A DNA stretch of 64,000 nt from Acidimicrobiales bacterium. Its GTDB lineage: Bacteria; Actinomycetota; Acidimicrobiia; Acidimicrobiales; Aldehydirespiratoraceae. Below, in pieces: positions 8,515-17,873 of the stretch. Within the stretch, counting starts at the first letter, position 1. Every line of letters starts with the position of its first letter. Position numbers and translations under genes: made by a program. The stretch is from the NCBI GenBank assembly GCA_029247365.1, contig JAQWLJ010000003.1, forward strand, positions 1-64,000, in the 5' to 3' direction. The notes under the pieces are model-generated. The model did not search any database. It was not told the DNA's origin and was given only the letters and a program-made list of their open reading frames with translations.

Positions 8515-9630
8515 TTAGAGGTCGATGCCGATGAGAGCGGCGGCCTGATCGATACCTTCGCCCTCCGTAGCGGCTCGATCGATGACTGCGATTGCCGCCG
8601 GCACGTCGAGGTCATCGTCGAGCGCGGCACGCACCTCGGCGAGGGCAGCATCGCCGACACCGGCCAAACGCCACGCAGCGAGCCGTTCCTGTGCCTCGCG
8701 CAGCAAGGCGTCGGTCCAGTTCCAGGGCCGGCGATAGTGATGGATCGACAGCGCCAGCCTGATCGCCGCAGCCTCGACCCGATCTCGCAGTTCGTGTACG
8801 AAGATCAGATTTCCATCGGCCTTGGACATCTTGCGACCGCCGAGATGGACCATCGACTGATGAAGCCAGTGGCGGACAAAGGGCTGCCCAGTCGCAGCCT
8901 CGCACTGCACGCGTACCGACTCGTGGTGGGGATACAGCAGGTCGATCCCGCCACCGTGGAGATCGATCGTTGGACCGAATTCGCGAAGCGCGATCGCCGA
9001 GCACTCGACGTGCCACCCCGGACGACCATTCCCCCACCGGGCGTCCCAGGAGGGTTCGCCCGGCGCAGCCGGCTGCCACAACACGAAGTCGAGCGGGTTG
9101 CGCTTGCGAGGATCGTCGGGTTCTTCACCCCATGCGCCGAGGATCTCGTGCATCCGGCCGTAGCCCACCCCGGCGAGGGCGCCGAAGTCGGCCGGGGTGC
9201 TGGTGTCGAAGAAGATGATGCCGTCGGACTCGTACGCCGCCCCTCGAGTAAGCAGCGTGTCGATCAGGCCACGAATGTTCGAGATTGCTCCGGTCGCCCT
9301 CGGCTCGGACCAGGGTTCGAGGCAATGCAGTGCCGCCATGTCGTCGTCGAAGCGGGCGGTCTCACCGAACGCAAGGTCGAGGTAGTGAATATCGCGTGCT
9401 GCGGCAGCTCGGAGCATGTCGTCATCGACGTCGGTGATGTTGCGGACGTAACGGACCTCGTGGCCGAGATCGATGAGCCGCCGCTGGAGCACATCGTAGG
9501 TGACGTAGGTAGCAGCATGTCCGAGATGGGTGGCGTCATACGGTGTGATGCCACACACGTACATTGTGACGGTCGGGCCCGGTTCGAAGTCGACGACCTC
9601 GCCCCTGCCGGTGTCGTAGAGCCGCATCAT
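8515..9630 (-). CDS. mshC: MshC, L-cysteine:glucosaminyl-inositol ligase (mycothiol)
   Basis: The 371-residue protein is a CysRS-like class I ligase without a tRNA-binding domain. It has YVCGITPYDATHLGHA, the MshC version of the zinc/HIGH region (CysRS has YVCGPTVYD), GWHVECSAIAL and the KMSKA loop, and it ends in an LIGIDL tail similar to mycobacterial MshC. It joins cysteine to GlcN-inositol in mycothiol synthesis. This is strong evidence for an actinobacterial host. It is slightly shorter than the usual 400-415 residues, mainly at the N-terminus. It is transcribed divergently from fabI. Confidence 0.9.
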   Translation of the reverse strand: MMRLYDTGRGEVVDFEPGPTVTMYVCGITPYDATHLGHAATYVTYDVLQRRLIDLGHEVRYVRNITDVDDDMLRAAAARDIHYLDLAFGETARFDDDMAALHCLEPWSEPRATGAISNIRGLIDTLLTRGAAYESDGIIFFDTSTPADFGALAGVGYGRMHEILGAWGEEPDDPRKRNPLDFVLWQPAAPGEPSWDARWGNGRPGWHVECSAIALREFGPTIDLHGGGIDLLYPHHESVRVQCEAATGQPFVRHWLHQSMVHLGGRKMSKADGNLIFVHELRDRVEAAAIRLALSIHHYRRPWNWTDALLREAQERLAAWRLAGVGDAALAEVRAALDDDLDVPAAIAVIDRAATEGEGIDQAAALIGIDL

Positions 9631-9698
9631 GCCGACGGTACCCGCCAGGCCCTAACGTTCACCGACATGAACCGGTCGTACCGGCCGACCCCACCCGC

Positions 9699-9703
9699 AG
9701 GAG
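9699..9703 (+). promoter_or_regulatory. Shine-Dalgarno site of the enoyl-ACP reductase gene
   Basis: The AGGAG at these positions lies 12 bases before a GTG at 9716, the codon at which the InhA-like reading frame begins. No in-frame ATG upstream gives a family-like N-terminus, so this site supports the GTG start. Confidence 0.55.
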
Positions 9704-9715
9704 ACAGGAAGCACC

Positions 9716-10483
9716 GTGGGCATTCTCGACGGCAAGAAGATCCTCATCACCGGTGTTCTCACCGACGCCAGCCTTGCGTTCGGCGTGGCGAAGCTCGCCC
9801 AAGAGGAGGGAGCCGAGATCATCTTGACCGGCGCAGGCCGCGGACTCCGTCTGACCCAGCGCACGGCGCGCAAGTTGCCGTCGGAGCCAGCGGTCTACGA
9901 GTTCGACGTCACCGATGCCGACCACGTCCCTGCGCTCAACGAAGCGCTCACCTCGGAGTGGGGCCAGGTCGACGGCGCCCTGCACGCCATCGGATTCGCC
10001 CCCGAATCATGCCTGGGTGAGGACTTCATGGGCGCCCCGTGGGACGACGTCAAGGTCGCAATCGAGATCTCGGCCTACTCGCTCAAGACGCTGGCTGAAA
10101 CCGTTGCGCCGCTGATGACCGAGGGCGGGTCGATCGTCGGCCTCGACTTCGACGCCACGACCGCTTGGCCCGCATACAACTGGATGGGCGTCGCGAAGGC
10201 TGCGCTCGAATCTTGCAACCGCTACCTCGCGCGCGAGTTGGGCTCACAGGGCATCCGCTGCAACCTCGTCGCCGCTGGCCCCATCAAGACGATGGCCGCG
10301 AAGTCGATCCCGGGCTTCCAGGCGTTCGAAGACGTGTGGGACGACCGCGCACCACTCGGCTGGGATGTCGAGGATTCCTCGGCGGTGGCCCGTTCGACGG
10401 TTGCCCTCCTTTCAGACTGGTTCCCGGCGACGACCGGCTCGATGATCCATGTCGACGGCGGCTTCCACGCCGTTGGGGTGTGA
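9716..10483 (+). CDS. fabI: InhA/FabI-type enoyl-[acyl-carrier-protein] reductase
   Basis: The 255-residue SDR protein carries the glycine-rich segment ITGVLTDASLAFGVA and the catalytic Tyr-(x6)-Lys pair Y154/K161 in PAYNWMGVAKAALES, nearly the mycobacterial InhA sequence, plus GLDFDATTAWP. It performs the last, NADH-dependent reduction of the fatty acid elongation cycle in the cytoplasm. The GTG start has an AGGAG site upstream. The gene is monocistronic as far as I can see, divergent from mshC, with 158 bases of unremarkable sequence before the convergent CBS gene. Confidence 0.93.
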   Translation: MGILDGKKILITGVLTDASLAFGVAKLAQEEGAEIILTGAGRGLRLTQRTARKLPSEPAVYEFDVTDADHVPALNEALTSEWGQVDGALHAIGFAPESCLGEDFMGAPWDDVKVAIEISAYSLKTLAETVAPLMTEGGSIVGLDFDATTAWPAYNWMGVAKAALESCNRYLARELGSQGIRCNLVAAGPIKTMAAKSIPGFQAFEDVWDDRAPLGWDVEDSSAVARSTVALLSDWFPATTGSMIHVDGGFHAVGV

Positions 10484-10641
10484 CGCTGCTGGGCGGCCCG
10501 AGATCACCGATCTGCTGCACGTTGCTGGGGACGCAACGAATCGATCAGCCGAGGTTTGGTCCGGCATCGACTCCCGAGGCCGGCATCTCCGCCAACTCAC
10601 TGACGGGCACCACCGACGTGTCGACGCTGTGACCGCAGCGG

Positions 10642-11712
10642 TCACGCGTTGGAGGTGGCCGCTCGGGATCCACCGTCGGTTTCATCGGTAATATCGCCGA
10701 CCAGCGCTTCGAGTACATCTTCGAGGGTCACCATGCCGAGAAGCTGGCCTTCACTCGTGCGGACGAGGGCCATATGGCGGCGTAACCGACGCATGGACCG
10801 CATGAGATCGCGCACCGACTGATCGGGAGTGACGATGAGCATGCGGCGAACCATCTCGAGGGGAACGGGATCGTTTCGCTCGCCAGCGCTGAACCGCAGA
10901 AGGTCCTTGCTGTGCACGAAGCCGAGGACGTCATCGGGGTTGCCGCCGGTGACGGGGATCCGGCTGTGGCCGACACGTGCCACGAGCGCTTCGATGTCGG
11001 CCACCGATGTCGAGCGGGGAACGGTCACCAGGCGCCGACGCGGCACCATGATCGAGCCGGCGGTACGAGCCCGAAAGTCAAGCGCACCCGCAAGCAGTTC
11101 GTGTTCTTCGGCCTCGAGTTTCCCCTCTTCAACCGCACCCTCGATGACGCGATGGAACTCGTTGACTGTGAGCGCCGTGTTGAGTTCGTCAGCCGGTTCC
11201 ATCCCGAGCATGCGCGTGATGCCGTTCGACACCCAGGTCAGCAACCAAACAACGGGTTTGAGCACTGTCACGTAGACGTTGTGAGCTGGCGCGAGCAGCC
11301 GGGCTGAACGCTCTGGCATTGCGATGGCGATGTTCTTTGGAACCATCTCCCCGATCACCATGTGGATCACGATCACGATCGTGAACGACAGCAGAAACGC
11401 CAATGTGTGGGTAACCCCCGAAGGCAGATCGAGGGCGCCCCCAATCGCTTCGTCGAGTAGGTGCTCGAGCGCCGGTTCAGCTAGATAACCAAGGCCCAGG
11501 GACGACATCGTGATGCCCAGCTGCGCGCCCGCGAGCTGAGGCTGAAGATCACGAATCGACTCCAGCGCCAGCGCAGCGCGCTTATCGCTCCCGTCCTCAG
11601 CCATCGGCTCGAGCCGGGTCACCCGGCTCGCAAGCAGCGCGAACTCAACCGCAACGAAGAACGCATTTGCGGCCAGTAGACCAAGAGCGGCGAGCATGAA
11701 CCACCCGGTCAC
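10642..11712 (-). CDS. CNNM/DUF21-CBS transporter-like membrane protein (short form)
   Basis: The 356-residue protein has a DUF21 membrane domain (about four hydrophobic segments, residues 5-175, including GAQLGITMSSLGLGYLAEPA and GEMVPKNIA) followed by a tandem CBS pair. Unlike its upstream neighbour it ends after the CBS pair (VTLEDVLEALVGDITDE) and lacks a C-terminal CorC/HlyC domain. The family includes the eukaryotic CNNM and bacterial CorB magnesium exporters, so ion efflux is plausible. Its ATG overlaps the stop of the upstream paralogue by four bases, so the two are made together and may heterodimerise. Confidence 0.88.
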   Translation of the reverse strand: MTGWFMLAALGLLAANAFFVAVEFALLASRVTRLEPMAEDGSDKRAALALESIRDLQPQLAGAQLGITMSSLGLGYLAEPALEHLLDEAIGGALDLPSGVTHTLAFLLSFTIVIVIHMVIGEMVPKNIAIAMPERSARLLAPAHNVYVTVLKPVVWLLTWVSNGITRMLGMEPADELNTALTVNEFHRVIEGAVEEGKLEAEEHELLAGALDFRARTAGSIMVPRRRLVTVPRSTSVADIEALVARVGHSRIPVTGGNPDDVLGFVHSKDLLRFSAGERNDPVPLEMVRRMLIVTPDQSVRDLMRSMRRLRRHMALVRTSEGQLLGMVTLEDVLEALVGDITDETDGGSRAATSNA

Positions 11713-13001
11713 TTCGGCGCCACCAATCGGACGGTAGCGACGCGTAGGCGATCCATCGCAACGACCTCAAGGCGCCAGTCATCGACCGTCACCATCTCAC
11801 CGGGAACCGGGATGTGGCCCAGACGATCGAGCATCAGCCCCGCCAGCGTCTCGTACTCGCCTTCGGGCATCTCGAACCCGGTGGCATTCTCGACCTCATC
11901 GGGGTGCAACGAGCCCGGCACCACCGTCGAACCGGCCGCCTCGACCCGCGTGAGCAGTGTGGGTGGTGCGTCGTATTCGTCATCAATCTCGCCGACGATC
12001 TCCTCCAGAACGTCCTCGAGCGTGATGATGCCAGCGGTGCCACCGTGCTCGTCGACAACCACTGCGAGCTGTTGACCGCCCTCCCGCAGGTCGACGAGGA
12101 GCTCATCAAGGTCACGCGACTCGGGGATCGCCACGACCGGGGCCATGAGGTCGGTCACTGGGGTGTCGGCACGGGCGTCAACTAACACCGAGTGCACCGC
12201 CTTGACGTGAACCACACCGAGGACATCGTCGGGATCGTCGCCGACGACCGGGAAGCGGCTGTGGCCCGTCGCAGCCGCAACTTCGACGAGGTCATGGACG
12301 GTGGCATTCGACTCGATCGCCACCATGCGGGTGCGCGGAACCATCGCGTCGTCGGCCGACTTGTCGGCAAGGCGGATCGACCGGGTGAGAAGCTCGACCT
12401 CGCCCGCGTCGAGGGTGCCTTCCTCGCCGCTCGACCGGATGAGGTGCTCGAGCTCGTCACGATCGGGGGTGGCTTCAAGTTCCTCTGCGGGCTCAACCCC
12501 GACCGTGCGGGTCAGCCGGTTCGCCATCCCATCGAGCAACGCGACGAGGGGTCGGGCGAGCACGCCGTAGACCGCGGTCGGGCGAGCGAGGGCGAACGAC
12601 GTCTCGAGAGGCTTCGTCGTTGCGATCGACTTGGGGACGAGCTCGCCGAACACCATTTGCACAACGGCGGCGACAACGAGCGCGATGGCGATCGACACCC
12701 CGGCCGACGAGTCGCCGAACATGTCGCCAAGGTAGGGCTCGATGACCTTGGCGATCGCCGGCTCGGCGAGCGCGCCAAGCGCAAGCGACGTGATCGTGAT
12801 GCCGAGCTGCGCACCGGACAGGTGATACGAGAGCCGACCAAGAAGGCGCTGCACCTGAGCGGCTCGGGCGCTGCCTTGGCTGGCACGGTCATCGACCCGG
12901 GCGCGATCAACGGCGACGAGCGCGAACTCGGCAGCAACGAAACCGGCGTTGGCGACCACGAGGCCGAGCGCGGCCAGGAGTCGTAAGGCGGTGTCGATCA
13001 G
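11709..13001 (-). CDS. CNNM/DUF21-CBS-CorC_HlyC membrane protein (long form)
   Basis: This protein of about 430 residues has the DUF21 membrane domain, two CBS motifs and a C-terminal CorC/HlyC domain (VPGSLHPDEVENATGF...VVAMDRLRVATVRL). The start is uncertain. The frame is open up to a GTG at 13094, but that would overlap the divergent ABC gene. The only good ribosome-binding site (GGAGG, 13005-13009) precedes in-frame CTG (13001) and ATC (12998) codons, just where the first membrane helix should begin. I give the CTG. It forms a coupled pair with the short paralogue downstream. Confidence 0.85.
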   Translation of the reverse strand: MIDTALRLLAALGLVVANAGFVAAEFALVAVDRARVDDRASQGSARAAQVQRLLGRLSYHLSGAQLGITITSLALGALAEPAIAKVIEPYLGDMFGDSSAGVSIAIALVVAAVVQMVFGELVPKSIATTKPLETSFALARPTAVYGVLARPLVALLDGMANRLTRTVGVEPAEELEATPDRDELEHLIRSSGEEGTLDAGEVELLTRSIRLADKSADDAMVPRTRMVAIESNATVHDLVEVAAATGHSRFPVVGDDPDDVLGVVHVKAVHSVLVDARADTPVTDLMAPVVAIPESRDLDELLVDLREGGQQLAVVVDEHGGTAGIITLEDVLEEIVGEIDDEYDAPPTLLTRVEAAGSTVVPGSLHPDEVENATGFEMPEGEYETLAGLMLDRLGHIPVPGEMVTVDDWRLEVVAMDRLRVATVRLVAPK

Positions 13002-13004
13002 AGG

Positions 13005-13009
13005 CCTCC
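13005..13009 (-). promoter_or_regulatory. Shine-Dalgarno site implying a non-canonical start codon
   Basis: The minus-strand GGAGG at this place is a near-perfect ribosome-binding site, 3 bases before an in-frame CTG and 6 bases before an in-frame ATC. There is no ATG, GTG or TTG in frame between 13092 and the coding start of the first membrane helix. Confidence 0.5.
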
Positions 13010-13052
13010 AACCGTTTCGTGCATGGCGCGAATCTAGCCCTACGGTGATCAG

Positions 13053-14867
13053 ATGCCCGCCGATTCGTCGCCGACCTCTGACCCGGCGCGGCACTACCTC
13101 CGGCCAGAGGCGGGAGTCGACCCCGATCGGTCGCTGTGGTGGCTGGGTCGGATCTGGCCGATCGTGATGGTCCAGAAGTGGCCTTTCCTCGCCTCGGTCG
13201 GGGCCGGGATGATCGGCATCGCTGCACAGGTCGCCGTGCCGGTCATGCTCGGTGCAGGCATCGATGCGGCGGCCGAGGGTGACTCACCCACGCCGTACGT
13301 AATCACTCTTGCGATTCTTGCGGTGGTTCGTTTTATCTTCGGCTTCACCTACCGCTTCGGGTTGTTTCGCTCGGCCCTTCGGATTGAGAACGACCTTCGC
13401 AACCTGATGTACGAGCGTCTCACTGCGCTCTCATTCGACTTCTGGGACCGGACCCAGAGCGGTCAGGTCATCAGCCGGGCAAATACCGACATTCGGTCGA
13501 TCCAGCTGTTGTTCGCGTTTGGCCCGCTTGTCGCCATGCAGATCGTGATGTTCGTGTTCGCGGTCATCGTCATGGTTCTCATTGATATCCCACTCACGCT
13601 CGTCGCGATCGCACCGCTGCCGTTCGTCTACTGGGTCGGCGTTCGACTCCGGAACAAGATCTTTCCGCTTCAATGGGTCGTCACCGCCCGCCAGGCAGAA
13701 CTCGCGACCATCGTCGACGAGAACATTCAGGGCATCAGGGTCGTGAAGGCGTTCAACCAGGAGTCCACACAGGTTCAACACCTTGCTCGCACCGCCCGCC
13801 GCCTGCGTTGGGCGGGTACTGCCGTCGTCGACACCCGGGCCCGGCATGCCCCCGGGATGGAATCCCTCCCCCGCCTCGGCCTTGCGCTCGTCTTGTTCTA
13901 CGGCGGCCTGCAGGCGATCGAAGGCGACCTTGCGATCGGTGATCTCGTCGCGTTCAGCACCTACGTCGTCCTGCTTTCGACGCCGTTCCGCATGCTCGGC
14001 TTCATCCTCATCCAATGGCAGCGGGCCGGAGCTGCTGCGCTGCGCGTGTTCGACATCCTCGACGAGGAGCCGTCGATCGTGTCGCCACCAGATGCCACCA
14101 CCCTTGCCCAACCGTTCGGCCACATCGAGTTCGACAACGTCCACTTTGCCTACCCAACCGGCGATAGCGAGGCGGTCCTTGACGGCTTCACTGCCACCAT
14201 CGAACCCGGCGAATCTGTTGCCATCGTTGGTGCCACAGGCAGCGGCAAGTCGACGCTTGCCCGGCTGATCCCGCGCTTCTACGACGTCGGCGAGGGCGCG
14301 GTGCGCGTCGATGGCCACGACGTCCGCACCCTCGATCTCCATGATCTGCGAACCGCAGTCGCGACCGTCACCGATGATCCGTTCTTGTTTGCCGCGAGCA
14401 TCCACGACAACGTGGCCTTTGCCCGCCCCGACGCACCCGATCACGAGGTCCACGCAGCGATCGACGACGCGGCGGCCGGCCAGTTTGTTGCCGAGTTGCG
14501 TGAGGGAGTCGACACCGAGGTCGGTGAGCGTGGACTCACACTCTCGGGCGGCCAGCGGCAACGGCTGGCGATCGCCCGAACCCTTCTCGCCGACCCCGTC
14601 GTGCTCATCCTCGACGACGCAACCAGTGCGATTGATGTCACGGTCGAGCAACGCATCCATCACGCGCTCGAAGCCCGCCGGTCCGACCGAACCACGATCC
14701 TGATCGCGCATCGGCTGTCGACGATCGCTCTCGCCGACCGCGTCATCCTCCTCGATGAAGGTCGCGTGGCAGCAACCGGCACCCACGACGAGCTCCTCGC
14801 CACCAACCCGCGCTACGCGGCAATCTTGGCTGACGGCAACGCCGCAGACACCCTGGAGAACAGCTGA
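13053..14867 (+). CDS. ABC exporter half-transporter with degenerate ATP site
   Basis: The 604-residue protein has a six-span membrane domain (about 40-330) followed by a nucleotide-binding domain. Walker A is GATGSGKS (393-400) and the signature is a canonical LSGGQ. The Q-loop Gln is replaced by Asp (D441 in TVTDDPFLF) and the catalytic Glu after Walker B is Asp (D522 in LILDDATSAID). The H-loop His is present (IAHRLST). This is the degenerate half of a heterodimeric exporter of the TM287/288 or Rv1272c/Rv1273c kind. Its stop overlaps the partner start at 14867. The substrate cannot be told from sequence. Confidence 0.93.
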   Translation: MPADSSPTSDPARHYLRPEAGVDPDRSLWWLGRIWPIVMVQKWPFLASVGAGMIGIAAQVAVPVMLGAGIDAAAEGDSPTPYVITLAILAVVRFIFGFTYRFGLFRSALRIENDLRNLMYERLTALSFDFWDRTQSGQVISRANTDIRSIQLLFAFGPLVAMQIVMFVFAVIVMVLIDIPLTLVAIAPLPFVYWVGVRLRNKIFPLQWVVTARQAELATIVDENIQGIRVVKAFNQESTQVQHLARTARRLRWAGTAVVDTRARHAPGMESLPRLGLALVLFYGGLQAIEGDLAIGDLVAFSTYVVLLSTPFRMLGFILIQWQRAGAAALRVFDILDEEPSIVSPPDATTLAQPFGHIEFDNVHFAYPTGDSEAVLDGFTATIEPGESVAIVGATGSGKSTLARLIPRFYDVGEGAVRVDGHDVRTLDLHDLRTAVATVTDDPFLFAASIHDNVAFARPDAPDHEVHAAIDDAAAGQFVAELREGVDTEVGERGLTLSGGQRQRLAIARTLLADPVVLILDDATSAIDVTVEQRIHHALEARRSDRTTILIAHRLSTIALADRVILLDEGRVAATGTHDELLATNPRYAAILADGNAADTLENS

Positions 14868-16783
14868 TGTTCTCTATGGGGGGTGGCACTGGTGGACCGA
14901 TGGGTGGCCCATCGTCGATGGCGTCAAACGCCGCCGCAGGCCTGCCTGCAGCAGATGTACCCGGCGAGCTTCGGAGCCGCGTCGAAGAAGTCCTCGGCCA
15001 TGAGCCCGAACACGACGTCGCCGAGGTCGGCTGGCGGGTCGACGAATGGGACCGCGAGCCGTTCTCGCTCCTCCGATTCCTGCGTCCGCACCGGTGGCGG
15101 CTGCTCGCAGCGATCTCGCTCGTCCTGATCGAGACCATCGCACTGCAGCTGGGTCCGATCCTGACCCAAGTTGGGATCGATGACGGTGTCCGCCAGGGCG
15201 ACCGGGGTGTGGTCGTGACCGTGGCACTGATTTATGTCGGTGCGGTCATCCTCGCAGCAGGCCTCGGATGGGCGCGGGTTTCGTTCACCGGGCGCCTCGG
15301 CGAGTCGCTCAACGAGCAGTTGCGCGTCCGAGTTTTCAGCCACATGCAGCGGCAAGGCCTCGACTGGTACACCGGCGAGAAAGCCGGCGTGCTCCTCACC
15401 CGAATGACGTCGGACATCGAGGCGCTGTCCGTCCTCTTCCAGGAGGGAATCGTCAACCTGTTGGTGCAGATCTTCACCCTCGCCGTGATCACCGTGGCAC
15501 TGTTCGTCTACGACCCGCTGCTTGCCCTCGTGACTCTGGCAGTGACGCTGCCCCCAACCCTCGCTCTGAGCCTTTGGTTCCGAAAGGTGTCGTCGGTCGG
15601 TTACCTGCGGGTTCGCGACCGCATCGCTGACCTCCTGTCACATCTGCAGCAGTCACTCGCCGGCATCCGAGTGATCGCAGCCCACAACCGTCGGGCTCGC
15701 AACCTCGTCGACCACCGCCGTGAGGTTGGCCGGCACCGCGACGCCCAGATCGCAACCAGCCGCGCGAATTCCACCTACGCCCCCGGCACCGAGATGATCG
15801 GCATCGGCACCCAGGCCACCCTGCTCGCCGTCGGTGGCGCAATGACCGCCAGCGGCCGAATCACCGTCGGTGAGATGGCAGCGTTCCTGCTCTTCCTCGC
15901 CTCGTTCTTCGCACCGATCCAGACATTGGTCCAGCTCTACAACAGCTACCAGCAGGGCGGGGCTGCGATCGTGAAGCTCCGTGAGCTCCTCAGCACGGAG
16001 CCGTCAATCGCCGAGAAGCCCGACGCAATCCAGCTCCCACCCATTGAGGGCGCGCTTGAACTCGACGAGGTGACGTTCTCCTACGAGGAGGGTCGGCCGG
16101 TACTGCACGATGTGTCGCTCGCCATCGCGCCGGGCGAGACGGTTGCCTTCGTCGGCGAAACAGGCTCCGGTAAGTCGACGATCGCAAAGCTCCTGACCCG
16201 CTTTTATGACCCCGACCAGGGGTCGGTCCGCATTGATGGGCATGACCTGCGCGACGTCTCGATTGCGAGCCTCCGACGTCAACTCGGCGTGGTCCCCCAG
16301 GAGCCTTTCCTGTTTGCCGGCGTCGTGCGCGACAACGTCGCGTTCGCCCGGCCCGACGCCACCGATGACGAGCTCCACGAGGCCCTCATCGCCGTCGGCA
16401 TCGACGACATCATCGAACGCCTCGGAGGGCTCGATGCTGAGGTCCATGAACGCGGCGCGTCCCTGTCGGCGGGCGAACGGCAACTGCTGGCTCTGGCTCG
16501 GGCGTTCGTTGCTCGCCCTCGGGTCCTCATCCTCGACGAGGCCACGAGCAACCTCGATCTGCACTCCGAAACCCGGGTTGAGAGTGCTCTCGACGTGGTC
16601 CTCGAGGGCCGGACCGCCATCATCATCGCCCATCGTTTGGCCACGGCTCGGCGCGCCGATCGCATCGCAGTGGTCGACAACGGCCGGATCGTTGAGCTCG
16701 GCACGCATGACGAGCTCGTGGCTCACGAAGGCCGCTACGCGACTCTGTATGAGACGTGGGTCCGCCACGGAGGCGCTGCGTGA
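14867..16783 (+). CDS. ABC exporter half-transporter with intact catalytic Glu
   Basis: The 638-residue partner has an N-terminal Gly/Met-rich cytoplasmic extension of about 70 residues, a six-span membrane domain and a nucleotide-binding domain with Walker A GETGSGKS (430-437), Q-loop VVPQEPFLF, Walker B LILDEATSNLD (E558) and H-loop IAHRLAT. Its signature is LSAGE (533-537) instead of LSGGQ. With the upstream subunit this predicts one consensus ATP site (this Walker B plus the partner LSGGQ) and one degenerate site. The start overlaps the preceding stop by one base, so 1:1 production is likely. Confidence 0.93.
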   Translation: MFSMGGGTGGPMGGPSSMASNAAAGLPAADVPGELRSRVEEVLGHEPEHDVAEVGWRVDEWDREPFSLLRFLRPHRWRLLAAISLVLIETIALQLGPILTQVGIDDGVRQGDRGVVVTVALIYVGAVILAAGLGWARVSFTGRLGESLNEQLRVRVFSHMQRQGLDWYTGEKAGVLLTRMTSDIEALSVLFQEGIVNLLVQIFTLAVITVALFVYDPLLALVTLAVTLPPTLALSLWFRKVSSVGYLRVRDRIADLLSHLQQSLAGIRVIAAHNRRARNLVDHRREVGRHRDAQIATSRANSTYAPGTEMIGIGTQATLLAVGGAMTASGRITVGEMAAFLLFLASFFAPIQTLVQLYNSYQQGGAAIVKLRELLSTEPSIAEKPDAIQLPPIEGALELDEVTFSYEEGRPVLHDVSLAIAPGETVAFVGETGSGKSTIAKLLTRFYDPDQGSVRIDGHDLRDVSIASLRRQLGVVPQEPFLFAGVVRDNVAFARPDATDDELHEALIAVGIDDIIERLGGLDAEVHERGASLSAGERQLLALARAFVARPRVLILDEATSNLDLHSETRVESALDVVLEGRTAIIIAHRLATARRADRIAVVDNGRIVELGTHDELVAHEGRYATLYETWVRHGGAA

Positions 16784-16801
16784 GCCAGCCCGCTCCTGGT
16801 G

Positions 16802-17103
16802 ATGATCGACGTACGCCACACGATCGACGGAAACGCAATCCTGCGGGGCGTTGAGGCCCGGCGAACGAGCTTCGGCGTCGACTGACTGCGTGCTGCGCCG
16901 CGGTGGCTCCGATCGCGCTGGTCAACCACCACGTCGAGGAGATCCCCGATGGGTTCACCCACGCCGTGATGCTGCGCGACGATGCGGTGGTCTCGTCGAG
17001 CCCGAGAGACGAAACGCCCCCAGCCGCCAACCTCTCGAGCTGCTTTGGGCTCGACCTCAGCGGCGAACACCGAGAAGGCCGCTGGTTCGCCTGGGCTCGC
17101 TGA
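16802..17103 (+). pseudogene. Decayed ABC transporter ATPase, central part deleted
   Basis: The 5' part reads MIDVRHTIDGNAILRGV, a typical ABC ATPase N-terminus, and then meets a stop after 27 codons. In another frame, 16903-17103 reads LVNHHVEEIPDGFTHAVMLR and ends with LSSCFGLDL, the H-loop and C-terminal region of ATPases of the VTHHVEEIPPGFTH type. Walker A, Q-loop, signature and Walker B are all missing, so about 180 codons have been lost along with a frame change. It ends immediately before the thiamine pyrophosphokinase stop codon on the opposite strand. Confidence 0.8.
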
Positions 17104-17754
17104 TCAAGAAGCAGGCTCGGCGGGCGAGCTGACGACGAGCACAACGCCCGACGTGACATCGAGGCGCACCAACTCCTCCACGACCGCGTTGGCGATGCCG
17201 CGTGCCTCAAACGCGGAGAGATCCTCGCGGTCGAGTGGGAACGCGACGCCGGAAGTGGAGACCCTCGCCAGCCCGCCGACGGCGTGGATCGCGAGGTGGC
17301 TCCCGACCGGGAGCCGGAGGCTCCGTGTGCCGCGCACGGCCCAAACCTGGTGGTCACCGATCGTCGCTGCGACTCGCATCGGCGCAAGGTGCGGTGCGGC
17401 GAGCACGACGAGGTTGGCGAACTGGTGATCGAGACGTCCACCGCCACGAGCAACGACGTGGGCGTCGGTCACGCCTAGGCGCTTGGCGGCCATGAGACCG
17501 AGTTCAAGATCGCTCTCGTTTTTCGTGACCGCGTGGCGCTCGATGACTGCGCCGCTGTCCTCGGCCGCCGCGAGTGCGTCTGGATCCACAGAGTCCATAT
17601 CGCCGACAACACAATCGGGGAGCCAGCCCTTGCCAATGACCGCATGGAGACCACTGTCAACGGCCACAACGACTGACGGGCGCACATCGAGCTTGGCGAG
17701 GTGACGGGCACCTGACGAGGCAACGACCAGTCCGAAACGTTCAGCGTTCTCCAT
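17104..17754 (-). CDS. Thiamine pyrophosphokinase (thiamine diphosphokinase)
   Basis: I use the internal ATG (MENAERFGLVVASSG), giving 216 residues, because the 31 extra N-terminal codons of the longer frame are Arg/Cys/Pro-rich and not family-like. The motifs PDCVVGDMDSVDP, KNESDLELGL and GGGRLDHQFANLV are those of thiamine pyrophosphokinases, which convert thiamine to the active diphosphate with ATP. I saw no TPP riboswitch upstream. The gene is monocistronic between the M23 peptidase gene and an ABC remnant. Confidence 0.85.
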   Translation of the reverse strand: MENAERFGLVVASSGARHLAKLDVRPSVVVAVDSGLHAVIGKGWLPDCVVGDMDSVDPDALAAAEDSGAVIERHAVTKNESDLELGLMAAKRLGVTDAHVVARGGGRLDHQFANLVVLAAPHLAPMRVAATIGDHQVWAVRGTRSLRLPVGSHLAIHAVGGLARVSTSGVAFPLDREDLSAFEARGIANAVVEELVRLDVTSGVVLVVSSPAEPAS

Positions 17755-17873
17755 CGCTGCGGACTGTAGGCGGCAGGCGGTCGCTCGGCGCGGCCGAACG
17801 CAAGCAACGCAGCCGGGTTGCGGGGGAAGACAAAGCCTCGGTCGCACCCTTCACCGTTCTTTCAGAGATGCAG

